In this document: positions 1-5,003 of the stretch, in pieces | Layout: every line of letters starts with the position of its first letter | Numbering within the stretch: the first letter of the stretch is position 1 | DNA from: an uncultured Clostridia bacterium | Lineage (GTDB): Bacteria > Bacillota > Clostridia > Lachnospirales > Anaerotignaceae | DNA length: 5,331 nucleotides | Direction: 5' to 3' | NCBI GenBank assembly: GCA_937919015.1 | Contig: CALFPN010000031.1 | Location: 1 to 5,331 of the forward strand | Program-made: the position numbers and the translations under genes | The notes under the pieces: generated by a model | What the model was told of the DNA's origin: nothing | The model's database searches: none | What the model saw: the letters and a program-made list of their open reading frames with translations, nothing else

Positions 1-191
1 TGGAAAAACAGAACCCCGACAAGACCTTCTATTTCCCCAAAACCACACCCATCTGCCACGATATGAAGCGCATCACACTGGAAAAGATTCTGCATGTGCT
101 GCAGACAGAAGAAAATCAGGCAAGTGTCCTTCCCGCACAGGCAAAGGCTGCGGGAAATACCCTGACACGCATGCTGGAACTGGCAAAATAA
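1..191 (+). CDS. nadA: Quinolinate synthase NadA, C-terminal fragment
   Basis: This is the 3' end of nadA; the start lies left of the window. About 62 residues are readable from position 3 to the TAA at 189-191. NadA condenses iminoaspartate with dihydroxyacetone phosphate to make quinolinate, using an oxygen-sensitive [4Fe-4S] cluster held by three cysteines. The visible part contains the C-terminal signature ICHDMKRITLEKIL, in which the Cys is the expected third cluster ligand and the M-K-x-I-T-L-E run is typical of the family. A tail of about 30 residues after it is variable and uninformative. The nadB ribosome site overlaps the nadA stop codon and nadB starts 12 nt later, so the genes are co-transcribed. 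Together with nadB and nadC downstream the identification is secure, although the active-site part is not visible. Confidence 0.93.
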   Translation, partial: EKQNPDKTFYFPKTTPICHDMKRITLEKILHVLQTEENQASVLPAQAKAAGNTLTRMLELAK

Positions 192-203
192 GGAGAGATC
201 AAA

Positions 204-1376
204 ATGACGAAAGAACTGACATATGATACCGTCATCGTTGGGGCAGGTGCCAGCGGTTTGTATGCCGCACTGAAACTGCCCAGAGAACAGAACGTACTGC
301 TGATTTGCAAGGAAGACCTGGAAAGCTGTGATTCCATGCTGGCGCAGGGCGGTATCTGCGTATTGCGCGACGAAAATGACTACGACGAATTTTTCGAAGA
401 TACCTTAAAAGCAGGCCATTATGAAAACCGCAAAGAAAGCGTTGACCTGATGATCCGTAACAGTAGAGAAATTATCGATGACCTGCTGGCACTGGGTGTA
501 GATTTTGATAAAGAAGATGACGGCAGCCTGAAATATACAAAGGAAGGTGCCCATTCCAAACCCCGTATCTGTTTCCATAAGGACATTACAGGCAAGGAAA
601 TCACAGAAACCCTGCTGAAACGTGTGCGTGAACTGGAAAACGTGACTGTGATGGATCACACTGTGATGGAAGACTGGATCGTGGAAGACGGCATCTGCAA
701 AGGCATCGTTGCCACATCCGACGAAGATACCCTGCACATTCATGCAACAGATACCATCCTTGCCACAGGCGGTATCGGCGGTCTGTATGAACATTCCACC
801 AACTTCCCCAGCCTGACAGGCGACGCCCTGCGTCTGGCGGAAAAATACGGTGTGGAACTGGAAAACATGGATTATGTGCAGATCCACCCCACCAGCCTGT
901 ACAGCGAAACCCCCGGCAGACATTTCCTCATTTCCGAATCTGCCCGCGGAGAAGGTGCCATCCTCTTGAACAGCAAAGGCGAACGCTTCGTCAATGAACT
1001 GCTGCCCAGAGATAAGGTTTCTCAGGCTATCCACGCAGAAATGGAAAAAGAAGGAACAAAACACGTTTGGCTATCCTTCGCTCCCGTTCCCGCGGAAGAT
1101 ATTGAAAACCACTTCCCCAATATTTACAGAACATGTCTGGAAGCAGGCTATGATATTACAAAGGAACCCGTGCCCGTGGTTCCTGCCCAGCATTACTTCA
1201 TGGGCGGCATCCATGTAAACAGCGATTCCAGAACCACCATGGAACACCTCTATGCCGTTGGGGAAACCAGCTGTAACGGCGTTCACGGCAAAAACAGACT
1301 GGCCAGCAACAGCCTGCTGGAATGTCTGGTTTTCGCAGAAAGAGCAGCTCAGAAAATTGCATCCGAAAAGGAGTGA
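204..1376 (+). CDS. nadB: L-aspartate oxidase NadB, short form
   Basis: NadB is the cytosolic FAD flavoprotein that oxidises L-aspartate to iminoaspartate for NadA; in anaerobes fumarate is the probable electron acceptor. The 390-residue product begins with the FAD-binding Rossmann motif GAGASGLYAALKL (13-25), followed by SMLAQGG (44-50), HKDITG (125-130), the ATGGIGGLYEHSTN flavin motif (187-200), IHPTSLY with His228, SARGEGAIL (246-254), PRDKVSQAI with Arg269, QHYFMGGI with His330 and NRLASNSLLECLVFA with Arg365. By alignment from memory these His and Arg residues match the active-site His244, Arg290, His351 and Arg386 of the E. coli enzyme. The protein stops about 15 residues after the last motif, so the C-terminal helical domain of the ~540-residue E. 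coli enzyme is absent. The ATG at 204 has an AAGGAGAG site at 190-197. nadC starts 4 nt after the stop. Succinate dehydrogenase-type flavoproteins are relatives, but the context and the ANRLASNSLLEC-type motif favour NadB. Confidence 0.95.
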   Translation: MTKELTYDTVIVGAGASGLYAALKLPREQNVLLICKEDLESCDSMLAQGGICVLRDENDYDEFFEDTLKAGHYENRKESVDLMIRNSREIIDDLLALGVDFDKEDDGSLKYTKEGAHSKPRICFHKDITGKEITETLLKRVRELENVTVMDHTVMEDWIVEDGICKGIVATSDEDTLHIHATDTILATGGIGGLYEHSTNFPSLTGDALRLAEKYGVELENMDYVQIHPTSLYSETPGRHFLISESARGEGAILLNSKGERFVNELLPRDKVSQAIHAEMEKEGTKHVWLSFAPVPAEDIENHFPNIYRTCLEAGYDITKEPVPVVPAQHYFMGGIHVNSDSRTTMEHLYAVGETSCNGVHGKNRLASNSLLECLVFAERAAQKIASEKE

Positions 1377-1380
1377 CCTT

Positions 1381-2232
1381 ATGAATTCCATTACTATGAA
1401 AATCGTTGCAGATAAATACATCCGTATGGCTCTGGAAGAAGATATCAACAGCGAAGATGTTTCCACCAATGCGGTGATGCCTGCCTATCAGAAAGGCGAA
1501 GTGCAGCTCATCTGCAAACAGGATGGCATCATTGCCGGTCTGGGTGTATTTGAAAGAACCTTCCAGCTGCTTGACCCCGAAACAAAGGTAGATTTTTATG
1601 TGGCTGACGGCGACGCTGTAAAAAAAGGCCAGCTGATGGCCACCGTTACCGGAGATATCCGCGTGCTGCTTTCCGGCGAACGCACTGCCCTGAACTACCT
1701 GCAGCGCATGAGCGGCATCGCTACCTATACCCACGAAGTAGCAAAGCTGCTGGAAGGCACAAAGACCACCCTGCTGGATACCAGAAAAACAACACCCTGT
1801 ATGCGCGTATTTGAAAAATATGCCGTAACGGTGGGCGGCGGCAAAAACCACCGTTATAACCTTTCCGACGGCGTGATGTTAAAGGATAACCACATCGGCG
1901 CAGCCGGCGGCGTAAAAGAAGCTATTGCCGCAGCAAAGGCATACGCTCCCTTCGTTCGCAAAATCGAAGTGGAAACAGAAAATCTGGATATGGTAAAAGA
2001 AGCGGTGGAAGCCGGTGCAGATATTATCATGCTGGATAATATGACCCCCGCGGAAATGGCGGAAGCCATCCGTATCATCGATGGCAGAGCAGAAACAGAA
2101 TGTTCCGGCAACATGACAAAGGAAAATATCAAAACCATCACAGAACTGGGCGTGGATTATGTTTCCAGCGGTGCCCTGACCCACTCCGCTCCCATTCTGG
2201 ATATCAGTTTGAAAAATCTTCATGCCATCTAA
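1381..2232 (+). CDS. nadC: Nicotinate-nucleotide pyrophosphorylase (carboxylating) NadC
   Basis: NadC (quinolinate phosphoribosyltransferase) converts quinolinate and PRPP to nicotinate mononucleotide, CO2 and pyrophosphate in the cytosol. The 283-residue product has normal family length. The N-terminal domain (about 1-115) includes GERTALNYLQRMSGIAT (99-115) with Arg101. The barrel domain carries DTRKTTPCMRVFEKYAV (133-149) with Arg135, GGGKNHRYNLSDGVMLKDNHI (first G at 152) with His157, Arg158 and Lys168, then VETENLD with Glu198, IIMLDNM with Asp219, and SGALTHSAPILDISL near the end. These are the residues known to bind phosphates and quinolinate in the family. A small oddity is Cys140 where Gly is usual after TRKTTP. 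The ATG at 1381 is chosen because AAAGGAGTGA lies just before it at about 1366-1375 and family homology begins there; the open frame extends upstream into nadB, but that part is not NadC. It is the last gene of the operon. Confidence 0.96.
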   Translation: MNSITMKIVADKYIRMALEEDINSEDVSTNAVMPAYQKGEVQLICKQDGIIAGLGVFERTFQLLDPETKVDFYVADGDAVKKGQLMATVTGDIRVLLSGERTALNYLQRMSGIATYTHEVAKLLEGTKTTLLDTRKTTPCMRVFEKYAVTVGGGKNHRYNLSDGVMLKDNHIGAAGGVKEAIAAAKAYAPFVRKIEVETENLDMVKEAVEAGADIIMLDNMTPAEMAEAIRIIDGRAETECSGNMTKENIKTITELGVDYVSSGALTHSAPILDISLKNLHAI

Positions 2233-2247
2233 GGCTGGAATTCCTTC

Positions 2248-2289
2248 CTAAGTAAAAAAAGAACCCGTGAGGGTTCTTTTTTTACTTAG
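2248..2289. terminator. Bidirectional intrinsic terminator between nadC and the iron-sulfur gene
   Basis: The arms 2248-2266 and 2271-2289 are perfectly complementary over 19 bp around a GTGA loop. The core is GAACCC/GGGTTC, flanked by seven A on the left and seven T on the right, so each strand shows a GC stem followed by a U run. It ends nadC on the plus strand and the convergent iron-sulfur gene on the minus strand. The TAA stop of the latter (2286-2288) sits inside the right arm. Confidence 0.93.
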
Positions 2290-2981
2290 TCTAAAATTCT
2301 GCCGTCTCTTGTCACTGTTACTACCTGCCAGGGAATAAATTTCCCGCTGTTCTGCAGGGCTGTCACCGCTGCCCGCTCGATACCGCCGCAGCAAGGCACT
2401 TCCATACGCACCACGGTGACACTCTTGATGTCGTTCTGACGGATGATTTCTGTCAGCTTTTCCGCATAATCCCCTTCATCCAGCTTGGGACAGCCGATGA
2501 GGGTTACTCTGCCCTTCATGAATTCCTGATGCAGGTTGGCATAGGCATAGGCAGTACAATCCGCAGCAATCAGGAGCTTTGCCCCATCGAAGAAAGGCGC
2601 ATTGATGGGTGCCAGTTTGATCTGTACAGGCCACTGTCGCAGTTCAGATCTGACAGGAGCCGCACATACAGGTGCTTCCTCTGTTCTTTCAAACTGCATG
2701 GCCTTGCCGCCGGCGCAGCCACAGGGTTTTGCCGCCTGCTCCTTCTTTGCTTTGTTTGCCAGAACCGCCGCCTCGTCATAAGCCAGTGCTTCCCTTTCCA
2801 CAAAAGTAATGGCCCCTGTGGGGCAGGTAGGCAGGCAGTCCCCCAGACCATCGCAGTAGTCATCTCTTAAGAGTTTCGCTTTGCCGTTCACCATGCCAAT
2901 GGCACCTTCGTGGCACGCTTCCGCACACAAGCCGCAGCCAATACATTTTGCCTCATCGATTTCAATAATTCTTCTGATCAT
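2286..2981 (-). CDS. 4Fe-4S dicluster ferredoxin-like protein with cysteine-rich C-terminal domain
   Basis: This 231-residue protein probably carries electrons or senses redox state through iron-sulfur clusters in the cytosol; its exact function is not known to me. The N-terminus holds a ferredoxin fold: CIGCGLCAEAC (Cys13, 16, 19, 23) is a full C-x2-C-x2-C-x3-C motif, and CDGLGDCLPTCP (Cys43, 49, 53) is a second motif whose expected second Cys is Leu46. A linker with CGC (87-89) and Cys106 follows. The C-terminal half (about 117-231) has LLIAADCTAYAYANLH (Cys142), IGCPKLD (Cys164) and MEVPCCGGIERA (Cys197, Cys198). There is no signal peptide or membrane segment. The ATG at 2981 is preceded by AGGAGG (2990-2995, read on the minus strand) with 8 nt spacing. 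It is divergent from the Crp/Fnr gene, a pairing I recall from clostridial genomes, which suggests that regulator controls it. The fold and clusters are certain; the role is inference. Confidence 0.85.
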   Translation of the reverse strand: MIRRIIEIDEAKCIGCGLCAEACHEGAIGMVNGKAKLLRDDYCDGLGDCLPTCPTGAITFVEREALAYDEAAVLANKAKKEQAAKPCGCAGGKAMQFERTEEAPVCAAPVRSELRQWPVQIKLAPINAPFFDGAKLLIAADCTAYAYANLHQEFMKGRVTLIGCPKLDEGDYAEKLTEIIRQNDIKSVTVVRMEVPCCGGIERAAVTALQNSGKFIPWQVVTVTRDGRILD

Positions 2982-3009
2982 ACTTTTTTCCTCCTCAGAT
3001 ATATACTCT

Positions 3010-3018
3010 ATTTTAACA
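3010..3018 (-). promoter_or_regulatory. Possible extended -10 promoter of the iron-sulfur gene
   Basis: On the minus strand the sequence reads TGTTAAAAT, an extended -10 (TG-n-TAAAAT), about 30 nt upstream of the start codon with the AGGAGG site in between. No convincing -35 is found 16-18 nt further upstream (CAAGGA at best), so activation by a regulator such as the divergent Crp/Fnr protein is possible. This is a weak prediction. Confidence 0.35.
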
Positions 3019-3035
3019 CTCTTTCGATATTTTCC

Positions 3036-3064
3036 TTGACTTTCTGTCTTCAGTATACTATGCT
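3036..3064 (+). promoter_or_regulatory. Sigma-A-type promoter of the Crp/Fnr gene
   Basis: TTGACT (3036-3041) and TATGCT (3059-3064) are separated by exactly 17 nt and point at the Crp/Fnr gene. The predicted transcription start is near 3071, which gives a leader of about 45 nt. The spacer contains the 8-bp palindrome AGTATACT (3052-3059). Confidence 0.55.
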
Positions 3065-3070
3065 TTTGAA

Positions 3071-3094
3071 AACAAGTATGTTGTTAAAACAACA
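3071..3094. promoter_or_regulatory. Overlapping inverted repeats, candidate Crp/Fnr operator
   Basis: TGTTGTT-AA-AACAACA (3079-3094) is a palindrome with 7-bp arms. Its left arm TTGTT (3081-3085) also pairs with AACAA at 3071-3075 across a 5-nt spacer, so two symmetric sites overlap. They begin at the predicted transcription start and end before the ribosome site, the right place for repression of the downstream gene. The arrangement fits a dimeric Crp/Fnr-family protein binding its own control region, but the half-site is not the classical TGTGA or TTGAT. It could also form a weak AT-rich hairpin in the leader. Confidence 0.45.
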
Positions 3095-3116
3095 AAAATA
3101 GAAAAAGGTGAAAAAA

Positions 3117-3791
3117 ATGGACTATCTTTTCTTATCGAATACGATGCTCTTCCGCGGCACGACTCCCGAAGAAGTCAAAGCTATGCTGGGCTGTCTGCAG
3201 GCGGAGCAGAAAACCTATCAGAAAGGCGAAATGATCTATCGTATGGGCGATGCCGTCCCCGCCATGGGGCTGGTGCTTTCCGGCAGCGTTTCCATCGAAA
3301 ATGATGATATCTGGGGCAACAAAAGTATTCTGGATACGGCTTCCGCAGGGCAAGTTTTTGCGGAAACTTATGCCTGTGTGCCCTCTGAACCAATGATGGT
3401 CAGTGTAGTGGCCTCCGAAAAAACAGAGGTATTATTCCTAAATGTGGGACGTATTCTGCAGGTCTGCACCAACAACTGCAGCCACCATAATAAGATCATC
3501 CACAATCTGCTGTCTGTTTCTGCCAGAAAAAATCTGAATCTTTCCCGCCGCATTTTTCATACCTCTGCTAAATCCATCCGCGGCAGGCTGCTTTCCTATC
3601 TTTCCTATCAGTCCATGAAAAATGGCAGTCGGGAATTCGATATTCCTTTCAGCCGCCAACAGCTGGCAGATTACCTGAGCGTAGACCGCAGTGCCCTTTC
3701 CAACGAACTGAGCAAAATGCAGAAGGATGGCCTGCTGCAGGCTGACCGCAACCATTTTCTCCTTCTGAAACCCATGGAGGAAAATCTTTGA
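3117..3791 (+). CDS. Crp/Fnr family transcriptional regulator
   Basis: This 224-residue protein has the two-domain Crp/Fnr layout. The N-terminal cyclic-nucleotide-binding-like beta roll (about 10-115) has YQKGEMIYRMGD (34-45) and GLVLSGSVSIE (51-61). The dimer helix (about 122-147) follows, then a winged helix-turn-helix (about 150-218) with IPFSRQQLADYLSVDRSALS (176-195) and recognition helix near 190-201. The cAMP-binding arginine-serine signature is absent, so another effector is likely. Cys26, Cys87 and the pair Cys117-x3-Cys121 (CTNNCSHH) could bind metal or sense redox; that is inference. ATG 3117 is preferred because AAGGTG (3105-3110) is well placed before it. A GTG nine bases upstream is part of that ribosome site and has none of its own. 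It is divergent from the iron-sulfur gene, its most likely target. There is no clear terminator after the stop, so some read-through into niaR is possible. Confidence 0.9.
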   Translation: MDYLFLSNTMLFRGTTPEEVKAMLGCLQAEQKTYQKGEMIYRMGDAVPAMGLVLSGSVSIENDDIWGNKSILDTASAGQVFAETYACVPSEPMMVSVVASEKTEVLFLNVGRILQVCTNNCSHHNKIIHNLLSVSARKNLNLSRRIFHTSAKSIRGRLLSYLSYQSMKNGSREFDIPFSRQQLADYLSVDRSALSNELSKMQKDGLLQADRNHFLLLKPMEENL

Positions 3792-3830
3792 AAAATCTCT
3801 ATTATTTTTTTGTAAACTGCATTGTATTGT

Positions 3831-3860
3831 TTGACAAAGACAGTGTCCTTCATATAAAAT
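3831..3860 (+). promoter_or_regulatory. Sigma-A promoter of niaR
   Basis: A consensus -35 TTGACA (3831-3836) is followed 16 nt later by TATAAA (3853-3858); the run TATAAAAT also allows a TAAAAT hexamer at 3855-3860 with 18 nt spacing. The start of transcription would be near 3866, about 40 nt before the niaR ATG. The strong match makes niaR an independently transcribed gene despite lying behind the Crp/Fnr gene. Confidence 0.7.
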
Positions 3861-3886
3861 AGAAGAATACAGCATATGACAAGACA
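3832..3886. promoter_or_regulatory. Repeated TGACAA(A)GACA motifs, candidate NiaR operators
   Basis: TGACAAAGACA (3832-3842) overlaps the -35 box and runs into the odd palindrome GACA-G-TGTC (3839-3847) in the promoter spacer. TGACAAGACA (3877-3886) lies 45 bp downstream, in the leader just after the predicted transcription start. Sites flanking the promoter on both sides would suit autorepression by NiaR, and GACA/TGTC half-sites agree with my general memory of NiaR boxes. I cannot compare them with the nadA upstream region, which is outside the window. Confidence 0.4.
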
Positions 3887-3906
3887 CATGATGAGGTGAA
3901 CCGACA

Positions 3907-4440
3907 ATGATAGGCGCAGAACGTCGCAAAATGATTTTAGCTTTAATGAAAGAATCCTCCAAGCCCCTTTCCGGCGGTGCTTTGGGAGCGGCGACAGGTG
4001 TCAGCCGTCAGGTAGTGGTGCAGGATATTGCCCTGCTTCGTTCCGAAGGCTATTCCATTCTGGCAACGGCTCGCGGCTATCTACTGGATAGCCCCAAAGA
4101 AGAAAAAGCCTCTCGGCTGTTTAAGGTGTTCCATAACGAAGCCCGCACTGAAGAAGAACTGAAACTGATCGTGGATCTGGGCGGCTGCGTGGAAGACGTT
4201 ATGGTAAATCACAAGGTATATGGCAAAGTGACCGCTCCCCTCCATATCAAAAACCGCAGAGATGTGCAGGCTTTTCTAAAAAATCTGGAAATGGGGAAAT
4301 CTTCTCCTCTGCTGAATGTAACCAGCGGCTATCATTTCCATCGGGTTTCTGCCGATGAAGCAGAAATTCTGGATGAGATCGAAGAAGCCCTGCGTCAGAA
4401 TGATTTCCTGACAGAGGTTTTCGATTACGAAATGGAATAA
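3907..4440 (+). CDS. niaR: Niacin-responsive transcriptional repressor NiaR (HTH plus 3H domain)
   Basis: NiaR represses NAD synthesis and niacin uptake genes when niacin is present. The 177-residue product has normal length. Residues 5-60 form a winged helix-turn-helix (KPLSGGALGAATGVSRQVVVQDIALLRSEGY, first K at 19). Residues about 70-175 form the 3H domain, with His76 in FHNEARTEEEL, His102 in VNHKVYG, His113 in APLHIKNR, and His143/His145 in SGYHFHRV. His76, Glu84, His143 and His145 have the spacing of the metal ligands I recall from the Thermotoga structure (His79, Glu87, His144, His146), so metal-assisted niacin binding is expected. The ATG at 3907 has AGGTGA (3894-3899) 7 nt upstream. 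The nadABC operon 1.7 kb upstream is the obvious target; its operator would lie before nadA, off the window. The gene has its own promoter and terminator. Identification is firm; the regulatory target is inferred from the family. Confidence 0.94.
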   Translation: MIGAERRKMILALMKESSKPLSGGALGAATGVSRQVVVQDIALLRSEGYSILATARGYLLDSPKEEKASRLFKVFHNEARTEEELKLIVDLGGCVEDVMVNHKVYGKVTAPLHIKNRRDVQAFLKNLEMGKSSPLLNVTSGYHFHRVSADEAEILDEIEEALRQNDFLTEVFDYEME

Positions 4441-4475
4441 AAAAAACCGGCTCTGAAAAAAGAGTCGGTTTTTTT
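4440..4475. terminator. Bidirectional terminator at the niaR / prophage boundary
   Basis: The arms 4445-4454 (AACCGGCTCT) and 4461-4470 (AGAGTCGGTT) pair over 10 bp with one G-T wobble around a GAAAAA loop. An A run on the left and seven T on the right extend the stem to about 15 bp. The hairpin starts at the last base of the niaR stop codon. On the minus strand it follows the last prophage-side ORF by nine bases, so it can end transcription from both sides. Confidence 0.9.
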
Positions 4476-4483
4476 ATCTGAAA

Positions 4484-4588
4484 TTATTCGTCCCAGTTAT
4501 GGTAAACGTTCTGAACGTCGTCACTGAAGCAATCAAAAATTCTATTTTCAACAACTCTAAAACCCAGTGAAATCAAGGCTTTCAGCAT
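4484..4588 (-). CDS. Small ORF of 34 residues, function unknown
   Basis: An ATG at 4588 is preceded on the minus strand by AGAGGG with 6 nt spacing and opens 34 codons to a TAA at 4484-4486. The product starts MLKALISLGFRVVENRIFD, then an acidic and aromatic tail containing CFSDD, HNWDE and a single Cys20. It has no membrane segment or motif that I recognise. It fills the space up to the bidirectional terminator and sits directly behind the preceding microgene frame, as tightly packed phage late genes do. The ribosome site and packing support translation, but the short length leaves this uncertain. Confidence 0.45.
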   Translation of the reverse strand: MLKALISLGFRVVENRIFDCFSDDVQNVYHNWDE

Positions 4589-4591
4589 TTT

Positions 4592-4658
4592 TTACCCTCT
4601 AATTATAATGTTCAATTCATCATAACGTATACCATCACTGAAAGTCAACAAAAATCAT
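4592..4658 (-). pseudogene. Microgene with disrupted frame or TTG start
   Basis: After the XhlA-like stop, the minus strand has AAGGAG (4664-4669) 5 nt before an ATG at 4658, but that frame gives only MIFVDFQ and stops at 4635. The neighbouring frame is open from about 4654 to a TAA at 4592-4594, reading FSDGIRYDELNIIIRG at its end, and stops 3 nt before the next ATG. Either one extra base near 4640 breaks a 21-residue gene, or translation begins at TTG 4651 (12 nt after AAGGAG) and gives 19 residues. FSDG-containing short proteins are common among phage late genes as far as I recall. Function is unknown. Confidence 0.3.
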
Positions 4659-4693
4659 CACTGCTCCTTATTTTTTGGTGTAAAATTTCACTT

Positions 4694-4990
4694 TTACATA
4701 CCCACATTGCATAAAATAAATGTCAGCACAGCACCAACAAAAACCGCAATGGCTTTGTCAATCATACCATCCCATCTTTTGGCTGGTTTAGACACTAACT
4801 GCTTCACATCTTCCTTGATTTCTCCCACATCAGTTTTGATGTGTTCCTGTTCATTCTGCATCACCGAAAAAGCCCTTGTCAGTTCTTCAAGGTTGTCCTG
4901 TCTTTCCTCAAGCCTTTCAATCCTGTGTTGTGTTTCCTGTTCAGATTGCTCAAGTGTGGCAATCCTAAATGCAATTTGTTCTGCGTCCAT
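4694..4990 (-). CDS. XhlA-like phage coiled-coil membrane protein
   Basis: This 98-residue product has the layout of phage XhlA-type proteins: a soluble N-terminal coiled coil (about 4-66, rich in Glu/Gln with heptad-spaced hydrophobics such as IATLEQSEQ, RIERLEERQDNLEEL, IKEDVKQLV), a basic turn KPAKRWD (68-74), and one C-terminal membrane segment IDKAIAVFVGAVLTFILCNV (77-96). In B. subtilis PBSX, XhlA is linked to host-cell lysis together with a holin; here that role is inference. The ATG at 4990 is preferred to an in-frame ATG at 5029, because GGGGG at 4998-5002 is a ribosome site 7 nt upstream and the longer form would overlap the tail gene. It follows that gene after 13 nt, as one late operon. 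No recognisable holin or endolysin follows it. Confidence 0.7.
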   Translation of the reverse strand: MDAEQIAFRIATLEQSEQETQHRIERLEERQDNLEELTRAFSVMQNEQEHIKTDVGEIKEDVKQLVSKPAKRWDGMIDKAIAVFVGAVLTFILCNVGM

Positions 4991-5003
4991 ACTTAAGCCC
5001 CCT

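Noticed and set aside
405..1064. Long minus-strand open frame of 219 codons opposite nadB
   Set aside because: It is antisense to a certain gene, has no ribosome site and its Phe/His/Cys-rich composition is typical of a shadow frame.
1252..1380. Upstream in-frame extension of nadC to an ATG inside nadB
   Set aside because: The family N-terminus begins at 1381, where a strong ribosome site precedes ATG; the extension is nadB read in another frame.
1198..1851. Minus-strand open frame of 217 codons opposite nadB and nadC
   Set aside because: Shadow of two well-supported genes, crossing their junction, with no domain recognised.
3108..3116. GTG start of the Crp/Fnr gene giving three extra residues
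   Set aside because: The GTG belongs to the AAGGTG ribosome site for ATG 3117 and lacks its own site.
3792..3830. Possible terminator after the Crp/Fnr gene
   Set aside because: Only AAAAAT/ATTTTTT pairing without GC stem; not credible as an intrinsic terminator.
3438..3962. Minus-strand open frame of 174 codons across the Crp/Fnr gene and the niaR promoter
   Set aside because: It runs against two real genes and through a consensus promoter, and shows no ribosome site or motif.
4602..4607. Perfect TATAAT on the minus strand before the 34-residue ORF
   Set aside because: Transcription would start at or inside the ribosome site and there is no -35 box; it lies in the coding frame of the microgene.
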